64,000 bases of DNA, taken from the NCBI GenBank assembly GCA_020284085.1, contig JACEVL010000204.1, positions 1,255,001-1,319,000 of the forward strand. Direction: 5' to 3'. The notes under the pieces are model-generated. The model was not told where the DNA came from. It saw nothing but the letters and a program-made list of their open reading frames with translations, and searched no databases. A program made the translations under genes and the position numbers. Below, piece by piece: positions 1 to 12,169 of this stretch. How positions within the stretch are numbered: the first letter of the stretch is position 1; every line of letters starts with the position of its first letter. Origin of the DNA: Aporrectodea caliginosa. Taxonomy: Eukaryota > Annelida > Clitellata > Crassiclitellata > Lumbricidae.

Positions 1-223
1 ATTCAGAAACCGCTTTCCTCTCCGAACAAAGGACACCGATTAATAATAACATATGGACACTTGATCTACTTATTATGCAAGTAGGCTGCTGCGTTCCTGT
101 ATCAGCCTGTCTGGATATTATATGGGGGGGTGCGTCTTGGGCACAGGGTGCGTCTTGTGGCACTTTCCCCTACTAATCCCTCAGGCTATCAAATTATTAT
201 TGCAACGAGACCCCTAATTTTTT

Positions 224-275
224 GTAATCCTCAGGGATCATATGTACCTCGGGGTAAAAATATTAATATTTTTAT
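224..275 (+). repeat. 3'-UTR scrap of the AAT-tailed LINE family
   Basis: The segment carries CCTCAGGGATCA followed by TACCTCGGGG and an A/T-rich tail. The same pair of short complementary words precedes AAT arrays at about 16.9, 20.4, 20.6 and (reversed) 21.6 kb. At some of those sites a recognisable LINE C-terminus lies just upstream. Here only the last 50 bases remain and the tail is degenerate. Confidence 0.45.
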
Positions 276-1500
276 TAAATTTAATTGCAATAATGACAGA
301 TTTATTATGTGAGCTGCGCTAGTCGGAAATGCCTTAGGCTTTGTAACGACACCTTATGATACTAAATAACTGGCGCTGACCAAATTCCCTCCTTCAGCAT
401 CCAATCGTTGAGCGTGGACGTATTTTAGAACAAGGCAGCCAACAGTTTTGTCACCGGTTTTGGCGCAAACAGGAAAGCTACACAGTGTGTTAAAAATAAC
501 AATCGTTCGTCTTTCAAACGTTTAATCGATTTAGTGGTGCCATGCTTTTGTTAACCAGCGCTGCATGTTGGCCTTTTGGACAATGTCCCGCCTCACTGCA
601 TGCGGCGCGCTTTGTGAACACTGAAAACAGGCAATTTAGAAATGCCTCCAAACACAACTAGTCAGCGGACGATAGAAATCAAATGCAGAAAATCAGGAAA
701 CGCTGCTAATTTGATATCGCTAATACATCAAAAGAGATAGTCAATGTTTAGCCTACGCATGCTTTGTCCCAGGTTGAAAGATCCTGTTTTGATAAATACC
801 GTTGTAATTAGCCAACATTTATGATAATTATTATTCTCGATTTGTTTATTGCGTTGGATCTGTAATCAAATGGTATGCGGGTTCGCACACGTTGGACAGA
901 TCAGTGTAACGATTCTTAGCAAGTTGTTTGCAAACACGCGAAGATATCACTAAGCATTATTATTGAACACATAACATGCTGCATAGAGAATGGCATATCC
1001 TGCGATGCACTGCGCTCCCCTCACTCCCATGGCCAGGACTTCTGGATTCGTCCATTTTTGGTTCAGGGTCGAAGAGCGAAAAACCCTCTCCTACATTCCA
1101 CTAAACCAATCTAATCATTCTAATCTAACCAAATCTAATCCTAACTGATCTCATATATTAAGATCTGTCATTATCTTATCTGTTGACATCTAAAGCACCG
1201 TTATCATAATGCCAAAGGCTTCACTCTCTCGTAGTAGAGTTATTAGACCTCGATTCAAGCCGTCGCTGATCTCCCTTATCAACATTCTCAACATTCTCCT
1301 CGAGCGACGTCGCTCTCCTCCTTCATCCACGCTTGGGACTAGCACCAAATCTAGAGTGCAAAATAGGATGTTCACAAAATCAGAGCTTATTGGAACTGCA
1401 ATAGTGCACAGCGTCAATGATAATTTCACTTTCAAATTATGTAATGTGTAGTGAACTAATAGTCCTACTACAGTTCTACCAGAAAATAAAGAAGACACTG
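276..1500. other. No gene recognised
   Basis: I read both strands and found no coding domain, RNA gene or complete mobile element. The short open frames at 1190-1534 have no recognisable motif and overlap on opposite strands, which is usual for noncoding sequence. Confidence 0.5.
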
Positions 1501-1504
1501 TCTT

Positions 1505-1970
1505 CTTCATTTCAAGGTCATAGGTCAAAATCAAGAAATATGGCCGTATTTAAGCCAAATGTTGTTTTATTTGAGTGGTTCTGAGTAATGGCCATTTTAC
1601 CTTGATTTTGACCTTTGACTTTGAAATGACCTTGAATTGTGCTAGGCTTTTGGTTCTCTGTCTTTGGAATGTAGTCCTGATCGGTAAAACAGGCAAAAGA
1701 AAACCCCAAATAGAACAATATTTTACTGAGTAAAGGCCATTTCCTCTGATTATTCTCTGTAATTGACCCTTTTGTCTTGAAACAAATAACCTTTTACCGC
1801 CTTACATTTGGTATCCTTGTTTCTAATCACAGGTAGCGCTTATCAAGACGAGAAATACAAGAAAGAATTAACCAATTTCAACAATTATTGGCCGAGATCT
1901 GATAATTTTTTTAAATTTAGTTACAATTCGTTTTTTATGACCTTGGAATGACCTTGAATGACCCTCAATT
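1505..1970. repeat. Cluster of AAGGTCA / TGACCTT words, probable transposon remnant
   Basis: The heptamer AAGGTCA or its complement occurs repeatedly, at about 1514, 1607-1640 and 1938-1965. It is often preceded by TC, giving the TCAAGGTCA nuclear-receptor monomer-site shape. Very similar phrases recur inside the TA-flanked transposon at 35120-37218, so this is most simply a diverged internal fragment of the same repeat family. A regulatory role is conceivable but not shown. Confidence 0.4.
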
Positions 1971-2289
1971 TAGTTTCTATATTTTAGCGGGATGTAGCTC
2001 TCATCAAGACAAACAACTGGTAAAAAGTTAATTCAAATCAGACTTTACGTTAATTTTTTGTGATCAAAAGGAGTACATCATTATTAACACATTTGACCCA
2101 AGTTCCAAGAACTAATCATGGGCGCCTTCAGTCCTGGGGGTTTAGGTAGGGTATCTTCGGGGGATTTGAGGGACCTCAGGAAAACATTTTTAAATTCTGT
2201 AAATAATATTTCTAGACAATATATGAATAGAATAACGGGGAAAAATAGGGAATGGTTGGTTTCTGCAATGTATAATTTTTCTGGACACC

Positions 2290-2686
2290 CCTACTGGCTC
2301 CAGCGATGTTGACGCAGTTCGGAAGTACGGCCACTGTTAGAAATCCTCTTTTTCTCAGCTGCAAGTAAAGACCATGAAGGCATAATTATAGCCACTTGGG
2401 TGAAGCACTGAGTATAACCAATGTCGACAGCCTTTGCAAAATCAGCCACCAAGCTCATCAACTCCGCGTACACTTCATCAGCAATGTCCTTAGTACGAAA
2501 GACGTAGACACTGGCTGTACAGTTTACACGGATCGTAACTTCGTTGGTAGACACATGGCTGGATGAACATGAAAGCCTTGATACTTCCGCTAACAGGGTC
2601 AGATGCATGGAAGATCTCTGATAAGTGAAATAGCGTCTCCATCGACTCACTGTCGTTTTCATACTCGTCAACTCCCACGTTTTCAC
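2290..2686 (-). pseudogene. Possible exon remnant, weakly vWA-like
   Basis: On the minus strand a consensus-like acceptor (ending CGCAG) lies before position 2686. It opens a phase-1 frame containing VDEYENDSESMETLF, followed by a helix-like stretch to about 2490. A second frame continues with ADEVYAELMSLVADF and CFTQVAIIM, which loosely resembles the helix and following strand of a von Willebrand factor A domain. The two frames can only be one exon if there is an indel near 2560. The strand and entry phase match the host gene upstream (exon E ends in phase 1 at 15742), so this could be its decayed next exon or belong to another gene. The domain assignment is tentative. Confidence 0.25.
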
Positions 2687-2779
2687 CTGCGTTGAGACAA
2701 GATAATTGTATAAATACAAATAGATATTAGTTAAGGATTTTATGCATTTTAGGTCGAAATACATCTTCTTATTTCTCTT

Positions 2780-3300
2780 CCATTAGTTTCCCGACGATGA
2801 GACCCTTCATAAGGGTTTCTTGGTCCTTTTGCCAGACGGTGACCAGTCCTCTCCTGGCAGGGTAAGGAGACCGGTGGGTCTTGAGTCATTTGGTGGGTCA
2901 TGACCTCTTTCACTCTAAGGTGTCCTTCCAACACCTGCCGCCTGCGTTAGCCAGCTTTTCGGGGTTCCTGGTGAGCCTGTCCACCTCGCGTAACGCCCTA
3001 GGAGGTTCTTCGGCCGAAGCCTTCTCCCCTGATTGCATAGCCCCACCAGGCATTCCCTTACTTGGCTGTTCACCCCCCCCTACCGCACTGAGGTGCAGGT
3101 CGGTCTTTGGGGGGGGGGCTCACTGGCGAACAGAAAATGCGGTCAGAAAGGTCATAACAAACTTAGATCCAACAGCAGAGAAACTTTGTTAAATGAGAAG
3201 TCTTTTTGGTTCCATTATGCACTAAACCGATAAAAGCTAGTACATACACACATGCCTGCATGCAGATACACACATACATGCACGTACTATAATAGGCCTG
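2780..3300. other. GC-richer segment, unassigned
   Basis: This is locally more GC-rich than its surroundings and includes runs of C and G near 3070 and 3110. Short open frames exist on both strands but none shows a known domain. It may be a decayed repeat. Confidence 0.35.
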
Positions 3301-3470
3301 GGCATAATTATTTATGAACACAACGGCGAATGAGATGTCATTGTTTAAGAATTACCGAGGCATCTACCTCGCAACGCCGCCTCTTCAATCATCTTCCGAC
3401 ATTGATCAAGTTGGTCGGTCGTGGCATAATCGACGACCAAAGACTTCGATCCATCTGCAAAACGGCTCTA

Positions 3471-3618
3471 GGACGATTGGTCATAGGACGATTGGTCATA
3501 GGACGATTGGTCATAGGACGATTGGTCATAGGACGATTGGTCATACGGACGATTGGTCATACGGACGATTGGTCATAGGACGATTGGTCATACGGACGAT
3601 TGGTCATAGCACGATTGG
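3471..3618 (+). repeat. 15-bp minisatellite, about nine copies
   Basis: The unit GGACGATTGGTCATA repeats nearly perfectly. The later copies vary between 14- and 16-bp spacing through gain of a C (CGGACG). Every copy contains ATTGG, the reverse of a CCAAT box. Because the unit length is divisible by three, several frames stay open, which explains the apparent short proteins here. Confidence 0.9.
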
Positions 3619-4064
3619 AGATGCCTAACTCGCCTTCCATATCCATAGCAAAACTTCTTTAAGAAAAGTTTCTTACTATACTTTATATACTATATTACTT
3701 CTTGACTCTTTCACTGCAAATGAATGTCTTGCTTTGGTTTCATTGCCTTTTATACCTGAAAAAGATGCGGATGAAACGTTTATTTTTTCGGGATCAATCT
3801 CCATTCTTTGAAGTGCGTTGGACTTTTGATTTGCGTTTATCTAGTGAATGTTAAGTTCTTTGAAGTGAGTTGAAGCCTCCATGTAATTATCTTAATAAGT
3901 TTCTTGATTGGCACTGATTGTATTTGTCTGAAAACGATCAATGTCCCTAATTGATGCCTTTCATACTTGAGTTACACACTGGTAAACGTGTATTATTTTG
4001 ACCAAACGTTAAGTTCTTTGAAGTAAGTTGATCCCTGTAAGTATTACTCTGATAGGTGTCTTGT

Positions 4065-4620
4065 TTAGCACTGATTGTATTTGTCTAAAAACGATGTATG
4101 CCCTGGTGAGTTAGGCTTAAAACTAAGATGTCCATAACTAACGGCTGCAACGAATAATGCTTTTGTCTCCATACTCACATGCCTGTCTCTCCATATCTTT
4201 CCCATTCCCTGCATTGCTGATTTCGCTAGTATTATTCTGCGTCTCACCTCTGTCTCACATCGTATACCCTCTCTTTCGATTATATATTGAGCCCAGAAAT
4301 GAAAAACTCGTTACGACCTGTATTTCCTCTCCATCTATCTCGAATGTTTCCCACTCTGCCGTTGTCGCGATCTTGGTTTTCTTGATATTCAAGTATAACC
4401 CAGCCTTCTCGCTTTCCCTCCTCAATCTCTTTATTAGTTCTGCGAGGTCTTCCTTTCTCCCAGCCAGAAGCGTTGTGTCGTCCGCATATCTTAGATTATT
4501 CAGTATTTGTCCTGCTATCTTCACTCCTTCGTCCGCCGTTTCCAGCTCTGCCATTCGAATTATCCTTTCAGCATATAAATTGAACAAGACCGGAGAGAGT
4601 ATGCATCCCTGTCTCACACC
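4065..4620 (-). pseudogene. RTE-like LINE reverse transcriptase fragment
   Basis: The minus-strand frame 4617-4255 begins MRQGCILSPVLFNLYAE and contains the catalytic box LRYADDTTLLA, then the thumb-type segment GLYLNIKKTKI. A frame change leads to RRRIILAKSAMQGMGKIW at 4247-4065. The motif order (CILSP, then YADD, then LNIKKTKI) is that of RTE/BovB-like or related non-LTR retrotransposon reverse transcriptases. Only the palm and thumb remain: the fingers, endonuclease and 3' end are absent, and a frameshift near 4250 rules out function. The upstream edge abuts a different A/T-rich element at 4625. Confidence 0.85.
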
Positions 4621-4624
4621 CTAA

Positions 4625-4772
4625 TTGAATTACAAATTACAAATTAGCCTACTTTGGGATATGAAATGTAATTTCAAATTACAAAATACGTGGGAATTAC
4701 AAAGTAATTAATTACAAATTGTGCATTTCAAGTAATTTCTATTACGTAATTTCATTACTGTCCATCCCTGGA
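4625..4772. mobile_element. One end of a MITE-like DNA transposon
   Basis: The segment is full of alternating AATTACAAATTAC and GTAATTT words and ends in CTGTCCATCCCTGG. That ending reads on the other strand as CCAGGGATGGACAGTAAT, a typical terminal inverted repeat of nonautonomous hAT-like elements. I could not find the opposite terminus, and the element sits directly against the LINE fragment that ends at 4620. Confidence 0.4.
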
Positions 4773-6770
4773 AATAGTGTAGTCTGTAAACCGCAAAGAC
4801 CGTTGAATCTTACTGCTGTGTAGGCTATGATGTTCAGAAGATTAAAAAAAGACAAGAAAGGTTCGCGTTTAATTCTCGCCGATTCACGCGCGTCGTTTAG
4901 ATCCGTTGTGTGTCATTCAAAGTCTCACTCTTCATCGGTTTTCTCTGTATATATCAGTTGTCACGGTTAACCTCCTGAAACAATAATGGTGGACTTGGAC
5001 CCCGTATTTCAGCTCCTCTGCCTCCTCTCAAAGGTTCCTCTGGCATACAGACTCGAATGTTCACTTTGTATCTCTAACAGGAAGTAGTGCTCGTGAATAA
5101 GCTGGGGCCCTGCGCTTAGCTGTGAAGTGGCGCTTTAGAAATTTAGAGTTTACTATAACGATTACGATCATAAGAATTACCTGAATAATGCATGTAAACT
5201 GTGGACTTCTGAGAACGTCTGCTAGAATTACCAAAATAGCGATAGACAGCTGCTAATGTGCGCTGTTCATGTGAACTTGAACTTGATGTGCGATGGGCCG
5301 TTTGACCATTCAAGTGTTGGATCGGGTCGTGAATTAAAGCACAGTCATAGTTCACAACAACAGTGAATTTTTCAACAAATCTCATTGCACAAAATCCACT
5401 GACACAACAGTAAAAGCTACAACGATTTTTCTAGATTAATTGTGCATAAAATCAAATATCATCTTCGTATTTAAAATAGTTCAAACCAGATATAAACAAA
5501 CTGTCATATATATATATAAACTTTCCTGCGCTATCGACGACAGAGTGCGAATAAAAACAAGTTTATTAGATTAACAAGCAAACACACTTGTGTGCAAAAT
5601 GTTTTTCGTGCAGATATTGTTCAATTTCGTGCATTCCGAATTTCAGTCCGGATAAATACGTTTATTGTTCAAGTCTCCCAAACAAGGTGTCCATTGTCCA
5701 ACTTTAACTTAAAAATCAAAGAGTTTAATTTAGTCAGCTTACTGTACTTGACACACTTCTAGCAGATTGTATATATAGTTGGCCAGCTTTAACTGATTCT
5801 ATCAGTTGAATGAGATGTTAGGCTATATAATAAACTTTACATATTCTGTATATGACATTGCATTGAGGTGTAGCCTCGGTCAGAACAAAAAGAGTTATCT
5901 CTTATCGTTCTATTTCACCAAAACCAGAGATAGATACGACTTAGAAACTCTTTGTAGCGATCTCCTTCAACATCGCCATTTTCTTCTACTACACTGACGC
6001 TTGACCAGAGGGCGCCAGGTATCACCTTCGCTCCATCTGTCGAACTACAGGTTTATATAGCGCAATTACAAATGTTAAGTTACCACTCACTGTTGCCATC
6101 TAGCGAATTAATTTGAATACTAGTAGGACAATATAATCAATAGATACCACGTAATACTTAATACAGGCCGAAATAGATTACAGATAGATTGGCGCACAAT
6201 AAATCAAGACGAAAACCTGATTTTCGTCACATTACGCCCCCATCAGAGGGCCAAAGTTACGAAACAAAGCGTTTTTCGAGAAAATTGTAGGTTTTCTAAT
6301 TGAAAACTAATTAACTGCCATTCAGTATACCGCTAGAAAGAGCTCTTAAAACTGAATAAAATGATGTGTTAATTTTCAGAATATCCCCATATTTGTAGAA
6401 GTTATTAACTTTTACCATTTCCTCAATAATAATAATAATAAGTCTAATAAATAATTTTAATCACTAATCAGTGTAATCACTAGTAACCAGGCATGCAATA
6501 AATGTCATTGTGTTATAATCTGGACCTACTACAGGCAGTTGAATTTATTCCTGGTTTAAATGTTCACTTTTCATGGTTGATTACAACTATTATGCTTACT
6601 TTTCGAGTGTTCCTATATTTGATAAGGGGTAAAACTTTGATGGTGTTGTGCGAGTCCTAAATATTAATATTTTTCATACAACTTTTTGTGTGATGTTTCT
6701 GGATGGAATGGAACCAAATGGAACCTTGGCGAACAGTAGATTCAAACTTTTATTTTTAAGAACCACCCTA
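4773..6770. other. No gene recognised; possible decayed LTR
   Basis: No domain is visible. A stretch from about 5122 (TGTGAAGTGG) to about 6231 (TTTCGTCACA) has TG...CA-type ends, an internal TATATATAG near 5770 and a C-rich run just after it, which is compatible with an old LTR. There is no coding support and I could not establish a target duplication. Confidence 0.25.
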
Positions 6771-6960
6771 GTATGTATGTATGTATGTATGTATGTATGT
6801 ATGTATGTATGTATGTATGTATGTATGTATGTATCATGTATGTATGTATGTATGTATTTAATACTATGTATGTATGTATGTATGTATGTATGTATGTATG
6901 TATGTATGTATGTATGTATGTATGTATGTATGTATGTATGTATGTATGTATGTACTTATG
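6771..6960 (+). repeat. (ATGT)n microsatellite
   Basis: A long GTAT/ATGT tetranucleotide array is interrupted at about 6835 and 6858. It decays into TATG-rich sequence up to about 7010. Confidence 0.97.
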
Positions 6961-7595
6961 TAACTATGTACGTATGTATTTATGTAATATTGTATGTCTG
7001 CATGTATATATGTATAATAGATTTAGATATATTATGGATACATAATTAATATATAATAGAAGACTGTCTGTAATGAAAGTGTCGTTAGGCACGTGACATT
7101 AGGGCGTGTCGATTTTGTCAACTTTCAAATTCCAAAAATGACTAGTGCTAAAAAGTTGTGACATGACTTAGTAAGTAAAAAGATATTTTTGTAAAATTAA
7201 TATTATTTAGTTTTGCTTGGTAAATAACATGTTGAAATATTTACTTTTTTAACGTTTTTTGTGAATTTCCAATAATTCTTAACTTGTCTGATTAAAAGTT
7301 TTTTGTGGAAAAATATTTTGTAAAATTGCATAAAAATCATTGGAGATGATTGCCAGATACTTGCAGTTATATAATATACTAATATTATTTTTATTATTTA
7401 TTTATTAAACTATATATTACAATTGCGCACACACACAAATATAGGCCCTTTATATAATTCACTAATGTCGTGCAATAGCTGTATTTGCTTCTTTCGGAGG
7501 TTGAAGGATCGTCATCAGTGTCTGGAAAATTATTTGTCCGTCAGTGCTGCTACTACTTCCATCCTAACTAGTGGGAAAATTGCCCACAATGGCTT

Positions 7596-8515
7596 CTAAA
7601 AAGATAAGAAAAGATAAACTACAAGTCTCTTGTCTTCATTCATACAGGCGGCTGTGGTGATGGCAGCTGTGGCACGCAGGCCAACACCATATCTGGTGCT
7701 CTGCATAGCAGCATTATGCATTTCTAATATGTTGTACTCTGTCTTTTGATTAGACGTGGAAGGCATACTTGGTTTTCCTAATACCAATTCATAGCATCCA
7801 TCATTTCCATCTTGGGCATCAGCTATTTGTTCTTCATTTTCATAATCAGATAACATTATTTCATTTGATGGCATTTAAGCATCCTGCTTAATTCTCTGCT
7901 TATATTCAGCAAGCTCTGTTCTCTCGTCTTCTGCCGCTTCCGCCTTTTTAACCTGTCTGTTATGCTCTGGCAATCTAGTAAGTCAACCTGATGTGGTCCA
8001 ATAGAACTAGTCTTTTCTCTCTGACCTTTAATGATAGCAAGTTCTGTCATAGGGATCTTCATCTCCTAAGGCATGTATGCACAGTTCATGTGGGCCTCCT
8101 TCCTGCAACCAGCATCTGCAGGGTAGCCTAATTTGCAGGAAAGAAAAATGTTGCACCTGCAATAATTGAGGAGGTCAAAAAGTTTGTCAAGTTTTGACAT
8201 CTGGCTTTCCTCTACTAAGTGATATGTCATTGGCCTGCTCCCAGCTATCTTAGATCTTCTTTAAGATTCTCATTTGTGAACTTACAATGAGGCGAAAAAA
8301 GAGATCTTTGCCAGTTCCCACTTTTCAAGCACTTTTGGGTAAATGTCCTTTGCAAGACTGTCTGCTGAGTAGTTTCTGACATCCTCGCCACTTTGTGTTC
8401 TTAGCAGTATCCCATATCTCATAATGTCTCGCAGAGTTGGCAGTTCATAGGGCAACAACTCTCTACCACTTTCAATTAGGTTGCTCCTATGGGCAATAAA
8501 GTCAAGAGGGCCCAA
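7596..8515 (-). pseudogene. N-terminal half of a transposase-like protein (inverted)
   Basis: Read on the minus strand from 8515, the pieces are LPTLRDIMRYGILLRTQ with NYSADSLAKDIYPKVLEKW, then about 8250-8090 a Cys-containing stretch (SKLDKLFDLLN, CRCNIFLSCK, GYPADAGC), then ELAIIKGQREKTSSIGPHQ, and finally TRYGVGLRATAAITTAA at about 7650. This is the N-to-C order known from the widespread repeat-borne family whose C-terminal half is found at 8570-9402. Here the two halves point away from each other. The frame is broken several times. I see no sign of expression or function. Confidence 0.7.
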
Positions 8516-8569
8516 GGAAAATAATGATTAAATCCCGGGTTCAGGAATTTGATGGTCTTTGTCAGAAGG

Positions 8570-9402
8570 GTGAAATTGACTACATCTTTTTGACGACCGT
8601 GAAGATACAACTAAAGTCATACTGAAAGCAGACAATTCAGATCAGCAGTTGACCAACATCATCACAGAGCAGCATTCTTCTGTGTGCATTGAGCTAGGTG
8701 GAAGATATCTTTACCACTTTGCTCCGGAGAAAGGCTCAATGAGAAAAAGCCAGTTAAAGTTATTGCTAATAATCTTGTAGATTTCACGAAGAAGAAGGGC
8801 ACTGATAAGAATACAGGTCATTGGAGGTGATTCTACAAATGGTAACACCGGTTGGGGTGGTTCCATGCACTGGGTAGAGCTTCCATGCACTGGGTAGAGG
8901 TTAAGCTTGGTCATAATCTGATCTGGTTGGTTTGTGCCCTCCACACCAACGAGTTCCTCCTGCGACACTTGATCACAGCACTCGATGGGAAGATCTTGTC
9001 TAACAACAAGTGGACAGGTAGCATTGATAAGATGCTAGAAACTGCTACAGAACTTGAAATTGGACCTTCATTCACCAAATTCTCAACTGGAGAGCCTTTT
9101 ATTTCACTGAGTGCTTCGTCGCTGTTGGAGATGATAGACTGATCTGACAGAGAATATGAACCTCCCTTGACATGAAGACTTACTACAGTGGAACTAAAGA
9201 AGTTCATTGACGAATCCATGCAAGTTCCACAGTGGCCTTGTCATGCTCAGTCTATACATAAGTGCGTGAAAGAAGTCACAGAATCAGCAGGAAGGTTGAA
9301 TACACATGAGAAACGTGAGGGCTACATCAGAGGCCAAGAAGCAAGTCGGTGGCTGATGACCAAGAACGAATCAAAGCAAGACTTGAAGAAACTTGATGCT
9401 TA
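8570..9402 (+). pseudogene. C-terminal half of the same transposase-like protein
   Basis: On the plus strand a broken frame reads DNSDQQLTNIITEQHSS and ELGGRYLYHFAPEKG. It continues with IGGDSTNGNTGWGG, then LGHNLIWLVCALHTNEF, LLRHLITALDGK, and a final block VPQWPCHAQSIHKCVKEVTES with REGYIRGQEASRW. The Asp of GDSTN-x-N-T-G and the LHTNE-F-LRHL block look like catalytic-core positions of a DDE-type enzyme, which is inference. A 21-base near-duplication (TTCCATGCACTGGGTAGAG, at about 8862 and 8881) and several stops break the reading frame. The N-terminal half lies immediately to the left on the opposite strand. Confidence 0.75.
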
Positions 9403-9739
9403 AATTTCTTATTAACTAATGTCATCACTTTCTAATGTTGCTTTATGATTACAAGGTAATGTCGTACGCTTTTTAGGGTGTGTCTCATGCAGAGAAACTA
9501 AAATTTTAATAGCGTTACCTGACATTTTACGAAGGTAAAATTTGAATTCTTTGGTTTTTCGAGAGCAGTTTATATGCCTTGTAATCAAACAGAGATTTAC
9601 CAAGCTAGATGTTGTCTGATCTCAAAAATAATGGCAGATTTGAATTCCTCACACCCAAATACATATTTTTAAGACCCAAGACTTTAAAAATTGGAAAAAA
9701 ATTAATTTTACCCTCAAATTGACACGCCCTACTGTAACG

Positions 9740-11021
9740 CATAGCCGGTGTCACGATAGGCCTATAAAGTCTCCCCCGGAACAGAATCTCCCCGGGATTA
9801 AACAATGTTTCCCTCGGAGACTCTGTATCAGAACAAAGTCTCCCCATTGAAATAGAATTTTCCCTATCACGATACAAAGTCTCCCCTAATGCAATCGCCC
9901 CCTCTATTTTTGGTTGCTATTCTATTTGTTTTTAAATAGGATTCAATATGTGCATATCATAAATAAATAACTCTTATTTTTATTAATTGAACTGGACACG
10001 AAATAAAAATGAAATGTTTTGCGAAAACTATTAATTGGATGTTTTATAGTAGTATCATATGGCATGTAGCCTAATAGCACCATTATGATGTCTGACGCAC
10101 TTAGTCGTTAAAACTTAGTGGAGAGATTACACACATTGTTATATAATCAGAAAATGGCTCTGATTAGAAATAGACTCTTTATTGGTGCTAGTTCACACTG
10201 TTTTATTAAACGATTCTATGATCAGTAATCCCTATCTCATTCACTAATAACTTATTGTATTCCTTATCCCAGCTAACGCCAACTAGCTTCTCTCTGATTC
10301 TTTGAGGGCTAGGCCTACCACTGAAACTGGGTTTGATATTATGCGTTCAATATTATTAGCGTCAGATGTATCAGTCCACCTTATTAGATTTACAAGGAGT
10401 CAGAAATGATTCAAGGAAATAACTATAACTGTCCTGGCTTCCTGATGCGAGCTAGCACTGGCTTCCTCTATGCGATTCGTGATGCGAATTAGGCCTGTCC
10501 TTCAACTGGGATCAATCAACTTATATGAGCTTTCACTTTATTTCATGTGATTCTTTTGAAACGGATTCGGCCTGCCATTCGTCCGTTCATCTGGCTGGCA
10601 TATTAGTTGTTAATTATTGTTAGCTATTCTCAATCTATTATCAAGCCAGCTAATTAGCTATACAAGGAGTAAGAAACAATGCATGGGAATAAATATAACT
10701 GCATTCGCCAAAAGTGATTGTGAATAAAGTACCGGCGTCCTGATATGCGCATGATAATTATGCCCCTTGCTTTACTGCCATTCATTGATGAAAAATAGAA
10801 TTTTGGGCAATATTCATTAAATAAATCGCACTTGAAACAAAACCTACATGTAGTTTAGTATAAAAGAAAATGAAGCATGGTAGTCCATGAAGCCAGTACA
10901 TGAGTACAATCTTGAGATAAAGACTATGGAAGCATTCAATGAACCACGGAATTATTCGGCTTAGAATGGAACCTGTTCACAAAAGTTGGAACAAATTAGA
11001 TTGGTTGACTCTAAAGTTCAG
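9740..11021. other. No gene recognised
   Basis: This is AT-rich unique-looking sequence. Between 9760 and 9895 the phrase AAAGTCTCCCC and variants recur at least four times in a degenerate local repeat. No coding domain was found on either strand. Confidence 0.45.
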
Positions 11022-11114
11022 ACCAACATTAGGGTGGTTCATCGACACATGGTAAAAAATGAAGTTCAAGCTAGAAACCAAGACACCCTCTCAGTTTTCT
11101 ACACCTGTCAATTG

Positions 11115-11912
11115 TAGGGTTACCATATTTTCACAGATGAAAAAGAGGACACAAAATCAAAACCGCATCAGCGTATAAGGTACACGCTACCTGGTGGCTA
11201 CGTCACCCACTTTTCGCCTGCGTGCCAATAACTTTTTCAAGTATGCTTCATTATGGTTTGCCTCGACAAATCTCTTTAAGTTGCACAACTGATCAAAACA
11301 TTTGCTATCGTAAACTACCTGCTTTTCTTTGAGGTAGGCCTATGACACAGTCTGCTGCTGCAGGCTACAGCCTCATCCCAACTTGGATTTTCATTAAAAA
11401 ACATCCACGCAAATCCGGTGAAATCCTTCCAATCCAGCGCACCCTTATTTGCAACTGAAATATAACCCAAGTTCCACCATCGGATGTTACGCATTCAGCT
11501 TCCTAGTCAGATCGATCTGCACAAAAGCCAGCGTATATGGTTTTCTTTGCGTCTGTAAATTAACACTTTCGTTTCGACATTTCTAAATTACAATGTTTTA
11601 CGGTACTTTTACCGCTTATCAAGAAGGAAATACGACAAACTTCAAAATTAAAAAGACAACAACATGAAAATCATCAGAAATGGCTTCCGCTGGTTTTTAT
11701 CGTAGAGCTAATAAACACTTGTTTGCGTGTTTCTGGCTACATCGTTGTCCTAGGCTCCAAGTAAATCTGTAAGAAAGTATGGGTTCCACGTAAGAAAATG
11801 ACAAAGTGGAAAACCCGGACAAAAGCCGAAATTCTGGAAAACCGCCCGGACGCCCGGACAGGGGCATAAAAAGAGGACATGTCCGGGGAAACCCGGACGT
11901 ATGGTAACCCTA
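11115..11912. mobile_element. hAT-like nonautonomous element nested in the left end of the 11030 transposon
   Basis: The termini are TAGGGTTACCATATT and TATGGTAACCCTA. The flanks are GTCAATTG on both sides (11107-11114 and 11913-11920), an exact 8-bp target duplication. Removing the insertion restores the host element's subterminal phrase that is seen intact at 12450. The right end is rich in GTCCGG/CCCGGA words. The element has no coding capacity and is 798 bp long. Confidence 0.9.
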
Positions 11913-12169
11913 GTCAATTGTATCATTCTGGTAAAATTTCAGCTTCCTACTCTAACTGGAAGACAGTGCTCACGGACCCCTCCCCTTTACCATATAGAAC
12001 TAACAGTGCGATCGGCTAGAAAATACGCTGCACATCTTTTATTCTTAATATTATGACCAGATTATCAATTTAACAATAGGCCTATGCAAAACAATAGTTA
12101 TGTCATGTCAGCAACGCTATTTGCTGCATGGAAGCAGTCTCCACAATAAACCGCAAGTCAAATGATGTA

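Larger units (their letters stand above)
7100..9731. mobile_element. DNA transposon with TAGGGCGTGTC terminal repeats, transposase gene internally inverted
   Basis: The left end reads TAGGGCGTGTCGATTTT. The right end, read on the other strand, is TAGGGCGTGTCAATTTG, so the element has short terminal inverted repeats about 2.6 kb apart. The flanking 8-mers CGTGACAT and CTGTAACG do not match, so no target duplication is claimed. Inside are two halves of one transposase-like gene on opposite strands (7596-8515 minus, 8570-9402 plus). The protein family is one I recognise only as a widespread repeat-borne family with a G-D-S-T-N-x-N-T-G motif. The superfamily is not certain. Confidence 0.75.

Noticed and set aside
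5122..6231. A complete LTR
   Set aside because: TG...CA ends and a TATA-like word are present, but there is no target duplication, no coding sequence and no second copy in the window, so it is mentioned only as a possibility.
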